DNA of 64,000 nucleotides from NCBI RefSeq assembly GCF_036192275.1, contig NZ_CP108088.1, positions 4,155,501 to 4,219,500 on the forward strand, given 5' to 3'. This stretch comes from Streptomyces sp. NBC_00250. Lineage in GTDB: Bacteria; Actinomycetota; Actinomycetes; Streptomycetales; Streptomycetaceae. Positions 55,618-63,417 of the stretch are shown here, in pieces (position 1 is the first letter of the stretch; every line of letters starts with the position of its first letter). The position numbers were made by a program, and so were the translations under genes. The notes beneath the pieces were generated by a model. It had not been told where the DNA came from, did no database searches, and saw only the letters and a list, made by a program, of their open reading frames with translations.

Positions 55618-55674
55618 ATACCCCTAGGGGGTACCTGTGCGGAGCACCGTAGCATACCCATAGGGGGTATGTAA
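55618..55674 (-). promoter_or_regulatory. Paired ACCCCCTA-GGGGGT operators on MFS promoter
   Basis: Two palindromes, ATACCCCTAGGGGGTAC (55618-55634) and CATACCCATAGGGGGTATG (55653-55671), lie about 36 bases apart centre to centre. On the MFS strand TTACAT (55674-55669) and TACGGT (55651-55646) form a promoter with 17-base spacing, and the second palindrome fills the spacer exactly; the first lies just after the start site. C/G-tract palindromes like these resemble CsoR/RcnR-family sites; the regulator gene is not in the neighbourhood. Confidence 0.65.
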
Positions 55675-55748
55675 GAGTGAGGTGAGGGCGGCGCCGAGGG
55701 TGCGTGGGAAGCACTGCTTCCGCACCCCCGGCCGGGCAGAATGCCCCC

Positions 55749-56519
55749 ATGACCGCCGAGGAAGAGCACGCGAAGACCGCCGGACAGGGGCACGACGGCA
55801 CCGTCGAGCACGGGCACGACGGCACCACCGAGCAGAGACACGGCCACACCGCCGCCCCGGACCCCGAGCTCCTCCGGCGCTGGAACGCCACCCTGCACGC
55901 CGCCCGCGCCGGCCGCGAGGGCGCCGACCCCACCCCGTACGGCCGCAACCTGCTGGCCCGCTGGGCCGAGCCGCAGCGCCGCTACCACACGGTCGACCAC
56001 CTCCGGGCGGTCCTCGCCCGCATCGACGAACTCGCCGACCAGGGCGGCGAGGGCGGAGAGCTGGAGCTCGTACGGCTCGCCGCCTGGTTCCACGACGCGG
56101 TCTACCGGCCCGACCGCTCCGAGAACGAGGAACGCTCGGCGGTCCTCGCCGAGAGGGCACTCACCGAGGCCGGACTCACCCCGCACGAGGTGGCGGAGGT
56201 CGCCCGCCTGGTCCGCCTGACCATCACCCACGACCCGTCCCCGGGCGACCTGAACGGCGAGACCCTCTGCGACGCGGACCTCGCGATCCTCGCGAGCGAC
56301 CCCGACACCTACCGGGGGTATGCGGCGGCCGTCCGCGAGGAGTACGGCTTCGTCCCCGCCGACGCCTTCCGCGAAGGCCGCGCCGCCGTACTCCGCCAGC
56401 TCCTCGGACTGCCCCGCCTCTTCCGCACGCCTTACGGAGCGGCGGTCTGGGAGGAGAGGGCGCGGGAGAACCTGGAACGCGAACTCGCGGAACTGACGAA
56501 CACGTCCGGAACCGGATGA
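55749..56519 (+). CDS. HD-domain hydrolase with His-rich N-terminus
   Basis: The 256-residue protein is an HD superfamily phosphohydrolase-like protein (YHTVDHLRAVLARIDELA; AAWFHDAVY, about residue 115; later LRLTITHD), a metal-dependent class often found in actinobacteria. Residues 12-34 carry a repeated GHDGT(V/T)EHGHDGT-type His-rich stretch encoded by a 21-base DNA repeat (about 55788-55830), which might bind metal. It is divergent from the MFS gene. Confidence 0.85.
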   Translation: MTAEEEHAKTAGQGHDGTVEHGHDGTTEQRHGHTAAPDPELLRRWNATLHAARAGREGADPTPYGRNLLARWAEPQRRYHTVDHLRAVLARIDELADQGGEGGELELVRLAAWFHDAVYRPDRSENEERSAVLAERALTEAGLTPHEVAEVARLVRLTITHDPSPGDLNGETLCDADLAILASDPDTYRGYAAAVREEYGFVPADAFREGRAAVLRQLLGLPRLFRTPYGAAVWEERARENLERELAELTNTSGTG

Positions 56520-56625
56520 GCGCACACACGAGCTGACGCCCGCACGCGACGGAGAGTGACACCTCCCGCCCGACAAGGCCCGGACCAGCACTGTCCCGCA
56601 TGCCGAGATCCCCCGCGATCCGGGA

Positions 56626-57945
56626 ATGACAGGAACAAAGGCCAGGTTGACGCATGTCATGCCGCCTTCCTCCGCCGAGCCCACGACACCCGCCGCCGAG
56701 CCCTCCGCAGAGGCCTCGGGATCACCCGCCCCCGGCACCCGCATGCCGCTGGCCGTCTACATCCTCGGCCTGTCCGTCTTCGCGCTCGGCACGAGCGAAT
56801 TCATGCTCTCCGGGCTCCTCCCGCCCATCGCGGAGGACATGAACGTCTCCATCCCCCGCGCGGGCCTGCTCATCTCGGCCTTCGCGATCGGCATGGTCGT
56901 CGGCGCACCACTCCTCGCGGTGGCCACCCTCCGGCTCCCCCGCAAGACCACCCTCATCGCCCTGATCACCGTCTTCGGCCTCGGTCAGATAGCCGGCGCA
57001 CTCGCCCCCGACTACGCCGTCCTCTTCGCCTCCCGCATCGTCAGCGCCCTCGCCTGCGCCGGCTTCTGGGCGGTCGGCGCGGCCGTCGCCATCGCCATGG
57101 TCCCCGTCGGCTCCCGCGCCCGGGCCATGGCGGTCATGATCGGCGGACTGTCCATCGCCAACGTCCTCGGCGTCCCGGCCGGCGCGTTCCTCGGCGAGCA
57201 CCTGGGCTGGCGCTCCGCGTTCTGGGCCGTCGGCCTCGCCTCCGCGATCGCACTCGTCGGCGTGGTCACCCGCATCCCCCGCATCCCGCTCCCCGAGACC
57301 AAGCCCCGCCTCAAGCGCGAGCTTTCCATCTACCGCGACCGCCAGGTCCTCCTCGCCGTCATCGTCACCGCCCTCGCGGCGGGCGGCGTCTTCTGCGCCT
57401 TCTCCTACCTCGCCCCCCTGCTCACCCGTGTGTCCGGCCTCGACGAGAGCTGGGTCTCCGGCGTCCTCGGGCTCTTCGGCATCGGCGCCGTCATCGGTAC
57501 GGCGATCGGCGGCCGGGTCGCCGACGCCCACCTCTTCGGCGTCCTGCTCACCGGCATCGCCGCCTCCACCGTCTTCCTGGTCGCCCTGGCCCTCTTCGCC
57601 TCCAGCCCGGTCGCCACCATCGCGCTGACCTTCCTCCTGGGCGTCTCCGCCTTCTACACGGCCCCGGCGCTCAACGCCCGCCTGTTCAACGTCACCGGAG
57701 CCGCCCCCACTCTGGCGGGCGCCACCACCACCGCCGCGTTCAACCTCGGCAACACGGGCGGCCCCTGGCTCGGCGGCACGGTCATCGACGCCGGCCTCGG
57801 CTTCGCCTCGACCGCCTGGGCGGGCGCGGCGATGACCGCACTGGGCCTCGCGACGGCGGCGGTGGCCCTGAGGCTCCACAAGTCCCCGTCCCGCGTGGTG
57901 ACGTCCGGCGTCCCGCAGGCCGAGAAGGCCGTGTCGTCCCGCTGA
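56626..57945 (+). CDS. Chloramphenicol-type MFS efflux pump (Cml/Cmx family)
   Basis: The 439-residue, 12-helix transporter has [20 protein letters not shown] and [20 protein letters not shown], the start typical of Streptomyces Cml/CmlR pumps. Residues before MPLAVYI are Pro/Ser-rich; the true start may be ATG 56659 or 56626. Together with the downstream phosphotransferase it forms a chloramphenicol-resistance pair like that of chloramphenicol producers. Confidence 0.88.
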   Translation: MTGTKARLTHVMPPSSAEPTTPAAEPSAEASGSPAPGTRMPLAVYILGLSVFALGTSEFMLSGLLPPIAEDMNVSIPRAGLLISAFAIGMVVGAPLLAVATLRLPRKTTLIALITVFGLGQIAGALAPDYAVLFASRIVSALACAGFWAVGAAVAIAMVPVGSRARAMAVMIGGLSIANVLGVPAGAFLGEHLGWRSAFWAVGLASAIALVGVVTRIPRIPLPETKPRLKRELSIYRDRQVLLAVIVTALAAGGVFCAFSYLAPLLTRVSGLDESWVSGVLGLFGIGAVIGTAIGGRVADAHLFGVLLTGIAASTVFLVALALFASSPVATIALTFLLGVSAFYTAPALNARLFNVTGAAPTLAGATTTAAFNLGNTGGPWLGGTVIDAGLGFASTAWAGAAMTALGLATAAVALRLHKSPSRVVTSGVPQAEKAVSSR

Positions 57946-58025
57946 CGCCCCCACAGGAGACCGTGCTCCTCCGCGCCGGCCGAAATCCGCTTCGTACGGC
58001 GCCGTCACCGCCGTACTGTGGCGCG

Positions 58026-58568
58026 GTGACGACACAGATGATCATCCTCAACGGCGGCTCCAGCGCGGGGAAGTCCGGGATCGTACGGTGCCTCCAGGCC
58101 GTACTGCCCGACCCGTGGCTGGCGTTCGGAGTCGACTCGCTCATCGACGCGATGCCGCTGAAGATGCAGAGCTCCGACGACGGCATCGAGTTCGACGCCG
58201 ACGGCGGGGTGAACGTCGGGGCCGACTTCCGGGCCCTGGAAGGCGCCTGGGCCCAGGGCGTCGTCACCATGGCCCGCGCCGGCGCCCGCGTCGTCATCGA
58301 CGACGTCTTCCTGAGCGGAGCCGCCGCCCAGGAACGCTGGCGGAACCTCACCGGCGACCTCGACGTGCTCTGGGTCGGCGTCCGCTGCGACGGCGCCGTC
58401 GCCGAGGGCCGCGAGGTCGCACGCGGCGACCGGGTCGCCGGAATGGCCGCGAAGCAGGCGGACAGCGTGCACCGGGGCGTCGTCTACGACGTGGAGGTCG
58501 ACACCACCCACACCGAGTCACTGGAATGCGCGCGGACGATCGCCGCCCACGTCGCGAACTCCGCCTAG
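58026..58568 (+). CDS. cpt: Chloramphenicol 3-O-phosphotransferase
   Basis: The 180-residue kinase starts [18 protein letters not shown], with the P-loop GGSSAGKSG (about 10-18), the active-site Asp in LAFGVDSLI (about 37) and VIDDVFLSG. It phosphorylates the primary hydroxyl of chloramphenicol, inactivating it. TACTGT at 58014-58019 lies 7 bases before the GTG, suggesting a leaderless mRNA. Its stop shares the CTAG sequence with the convergent BTAD gene. Confidence 0.92.
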   Translation: MTTQMIILNGGSSAGKSGIVRCLQAVLPDPWLAFGVDSLIDAMPLKMQSSDDGIEFDADGGVNVGADFRALEGAWAQGVVTMARAGARVVIDDVFLSGAAAQERWRNLTGDLDVLWVGVRCDGAVAEGREVARGDRVAGMAAKQADSVHRGVVYDVEVDTTHTESLECARTIAAHVANSA

Positions 58569-59278
58569 GCCGACGTCAGATCCTGCACGAGGCGCGTCAT
58601 CAACGGCGACGGCTCGACCTCCAACTCCCGCCGCAGCAGCCGCTGATACTCCTTGTAGCGCTTCACCGCGCACGCCGTGTTGCCCTCGGCGATGTGGATC
58701 TCTATGAGGATGCGGTGCGCCGTCTCACGGATCGGGTCGATCTCCGTGGCGGTCAGCGCCGTCTGGACCGCCGCCAGATACTCGCCGTCCCGCCGCAGCC
58801 GCTGCGCCAGGCTCTCCAGAGCGTGCAACCGCACCTGGTCCCAGCGCTCCCGCTCCAGGACCAGCCACTCGTCCGACCAGGAGGGCAGCAGCTCCTCACC
58901 GAGCTTCGCCACCAGCGACTCCGGGTCGGCGGGCGGCGGGGCGTCCGCCACGGCGCCCTGCGCCAGGCCCCGCACGGTGTGCAGGTCGACCTGGACCACC
59001 GGGGCCAGCCGCAGCCGGTGGTCCACACACTCCACCGCGATCACGGGACCCGCCCGCCGGCCGTGGCACAGCGCGGTCCTGAGGTTCGCTGAAGCTCTGC
59101 TGGGAGTGCAGTCGGGCCAGAGTCGCTCGGCTGCCGCACCCCGGTGCACACCGCCGGCCGAGTGCACGGCGAGAAGCGCCAACAGGCGCTGCGCCCCTGA
59201 AGGGAGAGGGATACGGCATCCGGCGTATGAGAGCTCGAAAGCACCGAGCAGTTCGAGGTATACGCCGTTCGATGACAC
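58565..59278 (-). CDS. BTAD-domain (SARP-like) transcriptional regulator
   Basis: The 237-residue protein has an N-terminal winged-helix ([38 protein letters not shown]) and a bacterial transcriptional-activation domain ([41 protein letters not shown]). SARPs switch on nearby secondary-metabolite genes. It is divergent from the PatG-like protease operon and so is its probable activator. GTG 59278; a GTG at 59287 is an alternative. Confidence 0.9.
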   Translation of the reverse strand: MSSNGVYLELLGAFELSYAGCRIPLPSGAQRLLALLAVHSAGGVHRGAAAERLWPDCTPSRASANLRTALCHGRRAGPVIAVECVDHRLRLAPVVQVDLHTVRGLAQGAVADAPPPADPESLVAKLGEELLPSWSDEWLVLERERWDQVRLHALESLAQRLRRDGEYLAAVQTALTATEIDPIRETAHRILIEIHIAEGNTACAVKRYKEYQRLLRRELEVEPSPLMTRLVQDLTSA

Positions 59279-59585
59279 ATCCCTCACTGTGCAACCGGCC
59301 GGTGGATCACGCATCCGCGCATCCGCCCGCACCGGCCCGCCGCGCAGGCGTCCACCGCACCGCCCCGACCGTCCCCGCGGCAGATCGGAACGTCGCGGGG
59401 CCCGCCGCGCCCCTGGCCTGACCGGCGGCCAAACGGCCCGGAGGACACCCCGGCAACGGACCGGAAACGCTCCGGCGACGCCGCTTGCACATTCCGGGTG
59501 ACGAAGCACCGACAACGGCACCCGAAGGTCGGACCGACAAGCCTTTCCGCACGCGGTGCCCACGGGCACGGAAAGCAGGTCCGAG
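59279..59585. promoter_or_regulatory. Divergent region, BTAD regulator / protease operon
   Basis: The 307-base gap must contain the promoters of both genes. A direct-repeat SARP box could be expected here; I see no clear heptamer pair by eye. No other gene supported. Confidence 0.35.
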
Positions 59586-62006
59586 ATGAAGCCTCGGGCA
59601 GTCCTGGGAGAACTCCGCTCTCGGCCGGACGAGCCGTTCGGCGACCCGCGGGTGTGCGTGGCCGTGCTCGACGGCCCCGTCGACCTCTCCCACCCCTGCT
59701 TCGCCGGCGCGGATCTTACGCGCCTGGACACACTGGTGCAGGAGCCCGCGAGCTCCGGCCCCATGTCCCTGCACGGCACCCACGTCGCCAGCCTGCTGTT
59801 CGGCATGCCCGGCAGCCCCGTCACCGGACTCGCGCCGCGCTCCCGCGGCCTGATCCTTCCCGTCTTCCGCGACGGCGGCGACGGCCGGGTGCCCCAGGTG
59901 GACCTGGCCCGCGCCATCGAGCGCGCCGTCGAGGAAGGCGCGCACGTCATCAACATCAGCGGCGGCGAACGGACCGACGCCAACCAGGCCGACGCCCTCC
60001 TCGCACGGGCCCTGAAGCTCTGCGACGACCGGGGAGTCCTGGTCGTCTCCGCCGTGGGCAACGACGGCGCCGACGCCCTCCAGGTCCCGGCCGCCGTCCC
60101 CTCCGTCCTGGCCGTCGGCGCCGCCGCGGCCGACGGCTCCCCGCTCGACATCAGCAACTGGGGTGCCGACTACCGCGCCCACGGCGTCCTCGCCCCCGGG
60201 CAGGACATCGAAGGCGCCGCACCCGGCGGCGGGCTCGCCACCCTCACCGGCAGCAGCTTCGCCACCCCGCTCGTGGCCGGCACCGCGGCGCTCCTCGTCG
60301 CGGCCCAGCTGGCCGACGGCGGAGCGGCCGACCCGAAGGCCGCGGGGCAGGTACTGCTCGCGACCGCCACAGCCCCCGACTGTGCCGACCCGGACGCCCC
60401 GTCCTGCCGCCGCCGCCTCGGCGGCAGCCTGGACGCCGTCCAGGCCCTCGCCCTCACCACCAGGAAAGAGGAGACAGCCGTGACCACTCCCGCAGCCGCC
60501 CCCACGCCGTCCGACGCCCCGGCGCCGCAGGTCACCCCGGCCGCGTACGAGACTCCCGCGCCGTACGGGACACCGGCGGCCCCCGCACCCACGCAGCCCA
60601 CGGCCCCCGCACCAGCGGCCCCGCCCGTACCGGCGGGCATCTCCGCCGACGGCGGCGCGCTGCCCCCGTTGCCGCCCGCCCCGCCGACACCGCCCCCGGT
60701 CGCCGCCCCGGTCCAGGCACCGCCGCCGGCCCAGGCACCGGCTCCGGCCGCCCAAGCTCCGGTCCAGGCTGCTCCGGTCCAAGCCGCCCCGGTCCAGGCC
60801 GCCCCGGTCTCCTCACCGCCTGCAACTGCGCCCCCTGTTCACGCCCCCTACGCCTCGACAAGCGCCGGTGTGCGCCCCTCGTGCGGCTGCGGCGGCGACC
60901 CGGCCGCCTGCAGCTGCGGCGGCACCGGAAGCGGCTCCCCCCATCAGTTGATCTACGCCATCGGCACGATCGGCTTCGACTACCCGACCGAGGCACGCCG
61001 GGACAGCTTCCGGCAGTCGATGCCGTACGTAGAGGTGCAGGTCGACGGCAAGGCGGTCGAACAGTCGCCGGACCCCTACAGTCCCCGCCAGCTCCGCGAC
61101 TACCTCGCGACCTCCCCCTGGGTCTCCGACAAGGTCACCTGGACCCTCACCATGGACGGCGCCACCGTGTACGCCTTGGAGGCCGAACCGTCCGTGGGCA
61201 TGGACTGGAGCGAGCCGCTGGTTCCTCCGGTCGAGGCGAAGCGCGCCCGCAAGGCACCGGACCGGATCGCCACCGAGCAGGGCAAGACCGACGCCGACCT
61301 GTTCCGCCTCTTCGCCAATCCGCCGGTCTCGACGGTCTACCGGGTGTTCCGTGATGCCATCGCGGGCCAGGCCCTCAACCCGGACGACCCGGTCGAACGC
61401 GACGGATACATCTCCCGCGTCTCCGTACCCGGCGTCCTCACCAACCGCACCACTCGCCTCTACTCCGGTCAGATCGTGCCGGTCGTCGAGGTGAAGAGCC
61501 GCGGTCTGTACACGTGGAACGAGGCAGCCCTCGTCGACCTCGTCTTCGACCAGGTCAAGAAGGACGCCGACGTCCCTCCGCCGACGTCCGCCGACAAGAA
61601 GCAGGGCAAGGTCCAGGTCCGCGACGAGGACGACCTGAAGCTGACGATCCGCTCCCTCCTCGACAAGATCTACTACCAGTTCCGCAACCTCGGCCAGACC
61701 TCCGCCGACCGCGCGCTCAACTACATGGGCACCAACGCCTTCCTGTTCGGCGACAAGATCGCGGAAGGCCTGCTGTCCGCGAGCAAGGTGCCGGGATCCT
61801 CCAAGAACCTGTACGCGCTCGACACGATCACCGTCACCAAGAGCCCGTACTGCAGGGTCGGTTCGGACTGCCAGGACGTGACCGTGACCTTCTACGACCC
61901 CGAGGACGAACGCAGGTCCCGGCTCTCGTACCTGTTCACCATCGACGTGAGCGACGAACTGCCGGTCACCCTCGCCCCGGTCCACACGTTCCTCGGCTCG
62001 TTCTGA
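59586..62006 (+). CDS. Subtilisin-like protease with PatG-like C-terminal region
   Basis: The 806-residue protein has an S8 domain at about 20-300: catalytic Asp in AVLDGPVDLSHP, His in HGTHVASLLFG, Ser in GSSFATPLVAG. A Pro/Ala-rich linker (about 320-430) follows, with APVQA repeats and a Cys cluster SCGCGGDPAACSCGG. Residues about 455-806 (HQLIYAIGTIGFDYPTEARR; LRDYLATSPWVSDKVTWTL; VYRVFRDAIAGQALNP; TDVDLFRLFANPP-like) resemble the C-terminal domain of cyanobactin proteases PatA/PatG. No signal peptide. It precedes candidate RiPP precursors by 33 bases and is their likely maturase. Confidence 0.85.
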   Translation: MKPRAVLGELRSRPDEPFGDPRVCVAVLDGPVDLSHPCFAGADLTRLDTLVQEPASSGPMSLHGTHVASLLFGMPGSPVTGLAPRSRGLILPVFRDGGDGRVPQVDLARAIERAVEEGAHVINISGGERTDANQADALLARALKLCDDRGVLVVSAVGNDGADALQVPAAVPSVLAVGAAAADGSPLDISNWGADYRAHGVLAPGQDIEGAAPGGGLATLTGSSFATPLVAGTAALLVAAQLADGGAADPKAAGQVLLATATAPDCADPDAPSCRRRLGGSLDAVQALALTTRKEETAVTTPAAAPTPSDAPAPQVTPAAYETPAPYGTPAAPAPTQPTAPAPAAPPVPAGISADGGALPPLPPAPPTPPPVAAPVQAPPPAQAPAPAAQAPVQAAPVQAAPVQAAPVSSPPATAPPVHAPYASTSAGVRPSCGCGGDPAACSCGGTGSGSPHQLIYAIGTIGFDYPTEARRDSFRQSMPYVEVQVDGKAVEQSPDPYSPRQLRDYLATSPWVSDKVTWTLTMDGATVYALEAEPSVGMDWSEPLVPPVEAKRARKAPDRIATEQGKTDADLFRLFANPPVSTVYRVFRDAIAGQALNPDDPVERDGYISRVSVPGVLTNRTTRLYSGQIVPVVEVKSRGLYTWNEAALVDLVFDQVKKDADVPPPTSADKKQGKVQVRDEDDLKLTIRSLLDKIYYQFRNLGQTSADRALNYMGTNAFLFGDKIAEGLLSASKVPGSSKNLYALDTITVTKSPYCRVGSDCQDVTVTFYDPEDERRSRLSYLFTIDVSDELPVTLAPVHTFLGSF

Positions 62007-62039
62007 GACTCCCGCCGACCACCGAAAGGAGACACCGCC

Positions 62040-62222
62040 ATGGACACCCGCCGCAACCGCCCGGGAGCCATGCCGCTCCAGGCCCGGCCCGTCCACCGCG
62101 ACGGCCCCGACGCCGGAGCCCGCGACGCCCGTACCGGCGCCGTGGCCGCCATGTCCTCCTGCGCCACCAAGACCGGCCCGGCCAGGCAGATGTGCTACGC
62201 CCAGTACGGCATAGCCGGCTGA
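62040..62222 (+). CDS. Small candidate peptide precursor, type A
   Basis: A 60-residue product starting MDTRRNRPGAMPLQARPVHR and ending AMSSCATKTGPARQM-CYAQYGIAG. The C-terminal end has two Cys; the N-terminal part is Arg/Ala/Gly-rich. RBS AAAGGAG is 8 bases before the ATG, and the gene is 33 bases after the protease, so it is in the same operon. A 14-codon relic of its C-terminal part recurs at 62728-62772. It may be a distinct RiPP precursor or a partner peptide. Confidence 0.6.
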   Translation: MDTRRNRPGAMPLQARPVHRDGPDAGARDARTGAVAAMSSCATKTGPARQMCYAQYGIAG

Positions 62223-62249
62223 CCGGAGCCTTCGAGGAAAGGAACCGTC

Positions 62250-62450
62250 ATGTTCGACGAGACCCACGCCACCCCTGAGACCGGCAGCGACACTCCCCGT
62301 CGGTCCGCCGCCGGGCAGCTCCGGCTCCAGCTCCCCCAGCAGTCCGCACCCGTCCAGCGCGACAAGTACGCCGAGAGCAGCGACGCCTCCGGCGGCGCGG
62401 CGGCCAGCGGCATCTTCGGCAGCCTGCTCGGCGACATCATCCCGTTCTGA
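62250..62450 (+). CDS. RiPP-type precursor 1 (leader plus 13-residue tail)
   Basis: A 66-residue product. The first 53 residues are a leader nearly identical to those at 62496 and 62840 (MFDETHATPE at the start, QLRLQLPQQSAP in the middle, DKYAESSDASGGAAAS at the end). The rest, GIFGSLLGDIIPF, is a hydrophobic, amphipathic tail. A conserved leader with a variable tail next to a PatG-like protease is the hallmark of a ribosomal peptide precursor. RBS GGAAAGGAACC. Confidence 0.75.
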   Translation: MFDETHATPETGSDTPRRSAAGQLRLQLPQQSAPVQRDKYAESSDASGGAAASGIFGSLLGDIIPF

Positions 62451-62495
62451 CGCCCCCTTGCCCCGCAGCAGGGGCCGCAGGCAGAGGAGAGCAGC

Positions 62496-62702
62496 ATGTT
62501 CGACGAGACCCGCGCCACCCCCGAGACCGGAGGCGATACACCCCGCCGGTCCCCCGCCGGGCAGCTCCGGCTCCAGCTCCCCCAGCAGTCCGCACCCGTC
62601 CAGCGCGACAAGTACGCCGAGAGCAGCGACGCCTCCGGCGGCGCGGCGGCCAGCGCCATCCTGTCGCCGGGCATCGTGGCCCAGATCAAGGAATTCTTCT
62701 GA
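62496..62702 (+). CDS. RiPP-type precursor 2 (leader plus 15-residue tail)
   Basis: A 68-residue product with the same leader (three changes: R6, G13, P20) and a different tail, AILSPGIVAQIKEFF. The tail is again amphipathic and ends in aromatic residues. The DNA is almost identical to the copies before and after it up to the leader end (GCGGCGGCCAGC), where it diverges abruptly. Confidence 0.75.
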   Translation: MFDETRATPETGGDTPRRSPAGQLRLQLPQQSAPVQRDKYAESSDASGGAAASAILSPGIVAQIKEFF

Positions 62703-62727
62703 CCCCTGTACCGGCACCGGGGCAGTC

Positions 62728-62772
62728 ATGTCCCGCTACGCCACCACGACCGGCCCGGCCGGCCGGATGTGA
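62728..62772 (+). pseudogene. Truncated copy of the type A peptide end
   Basis: The frame MSRYATTTGPAGRM, then stop, matches MSSCATKTGPARQM in the 62040 gene (9 of 14 identical). Both Cys and the rest of the tail are lost. It lies between precursors 2 and 3, just where a second peptide A would lie if a two-gene unit had been duplicated. Confidence 0.6.
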
Positions 62773-62839
62773 GACGCGAACTCCGACGTGAACGCCTGAC
62801 AGCCGACCCCTGACCGGGCATCAAGAGAAAGGAACCGTC

Positions 62840-63040
62840 ATGTTCGACGAGACCCACGCCACCCCCGAGACCGGCAGCGACACTCCCCGTCGGTCCGCCG
62901 CCGGGCAGCTCCGGCTCCAGCTCCCCCAGCAGTCCGCACCCGTCCAGCGCGACAAGTACGCCGAGAGCAGCGACGCCTCCGGCGGCGCGGCGGCCAGCGG
63001 GTTCCTGGGCAGCCTCCTCGGCGACGTCCTGCCGTTCTGA
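62840..63040 (+). CDS. RiPP-type precursor 3 (leader plus 13-residue tail)
   Basis: A 66-residue product with a leader identical in sequence to precursor 1 and the tail GFLGSLLGDVLPF. Tails 1 and 3 differ at 4 of 13 positions, all conservative hydrophobic exchanges (I/F, F/L, I/V, I/L). The RBS region GAAAGGAACCGTC is identical to that of precursor 1, showing the duplicated unit includes it. Confidence 0.75.
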   Translation: MFDETHATPETGSDTPRRSAAGQLRLQLPQQSAPVQRDKYAESSDASGGAAASGFLGSLLGDVLPF

Positions 63041-63113
63041 ATCCTGAGTCACCTGCGGGACCGGTGCCGGGGCATGCACCCGACATCGGTCCCACCCGAT
63101 CCGAGGAAGCATC

Positions 63114-63344
63114 ATGCGACTCGATCTGCCGAAGCTGGCGCAGGCGGTGGACCGGCGGGAGCACTACCCGCCGTATCGCTTCGTGACCGTTTTCGTGGAC
63201 GTCGACGGGAAGGAGCAGCGGATACACACCCAGCCGCGGGGCAACTTCGGAAGTCTGCCCGGGGGTCCTGCGGCGCTCGTGCACAGCTACGGCCGCGGTT
63301 GGCAGAGCGCCCCGGCGGGCTGCCGGTGGTCCGGCGTCCTGTGA
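63114..63344 (+). CDS. Small hypothetical protein of the peptide locus
   Basis: A 76-residue product (MRLDLPKLAQAVDRREHYPP; VDVDGKEQRIHTQPRGN; then WQSAPAGCRWSGVL). RBS GAGGAAG precedes the ATG. It has no family I recognise. It lies between the precursor genes and the hemopexin-repeat gene, in the same direction, so it probably belongs to the same operon. Confidence 0.6.
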   Translation: MRLDLPKLAQAVDRREHYPPYRFVTVFVDVDGKEQRIHTQPRGNFGSLPGGPAALVHSYGRGWQSAPAGCRWSGVL

Positions 63345-63417
63345 GGGATGAGGGAAAGGGAAGGGGACGGGCCACCCGCCCGGCGGCCCGTCCCCGCAGG
63401 AAGGAGCCGAGAGTCCC

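Noticed and set aside
59714..59718. TTA in the protease gene
   Set aside because: Read in frame it is split between CTT and ACG, so it is not a TTA codon.
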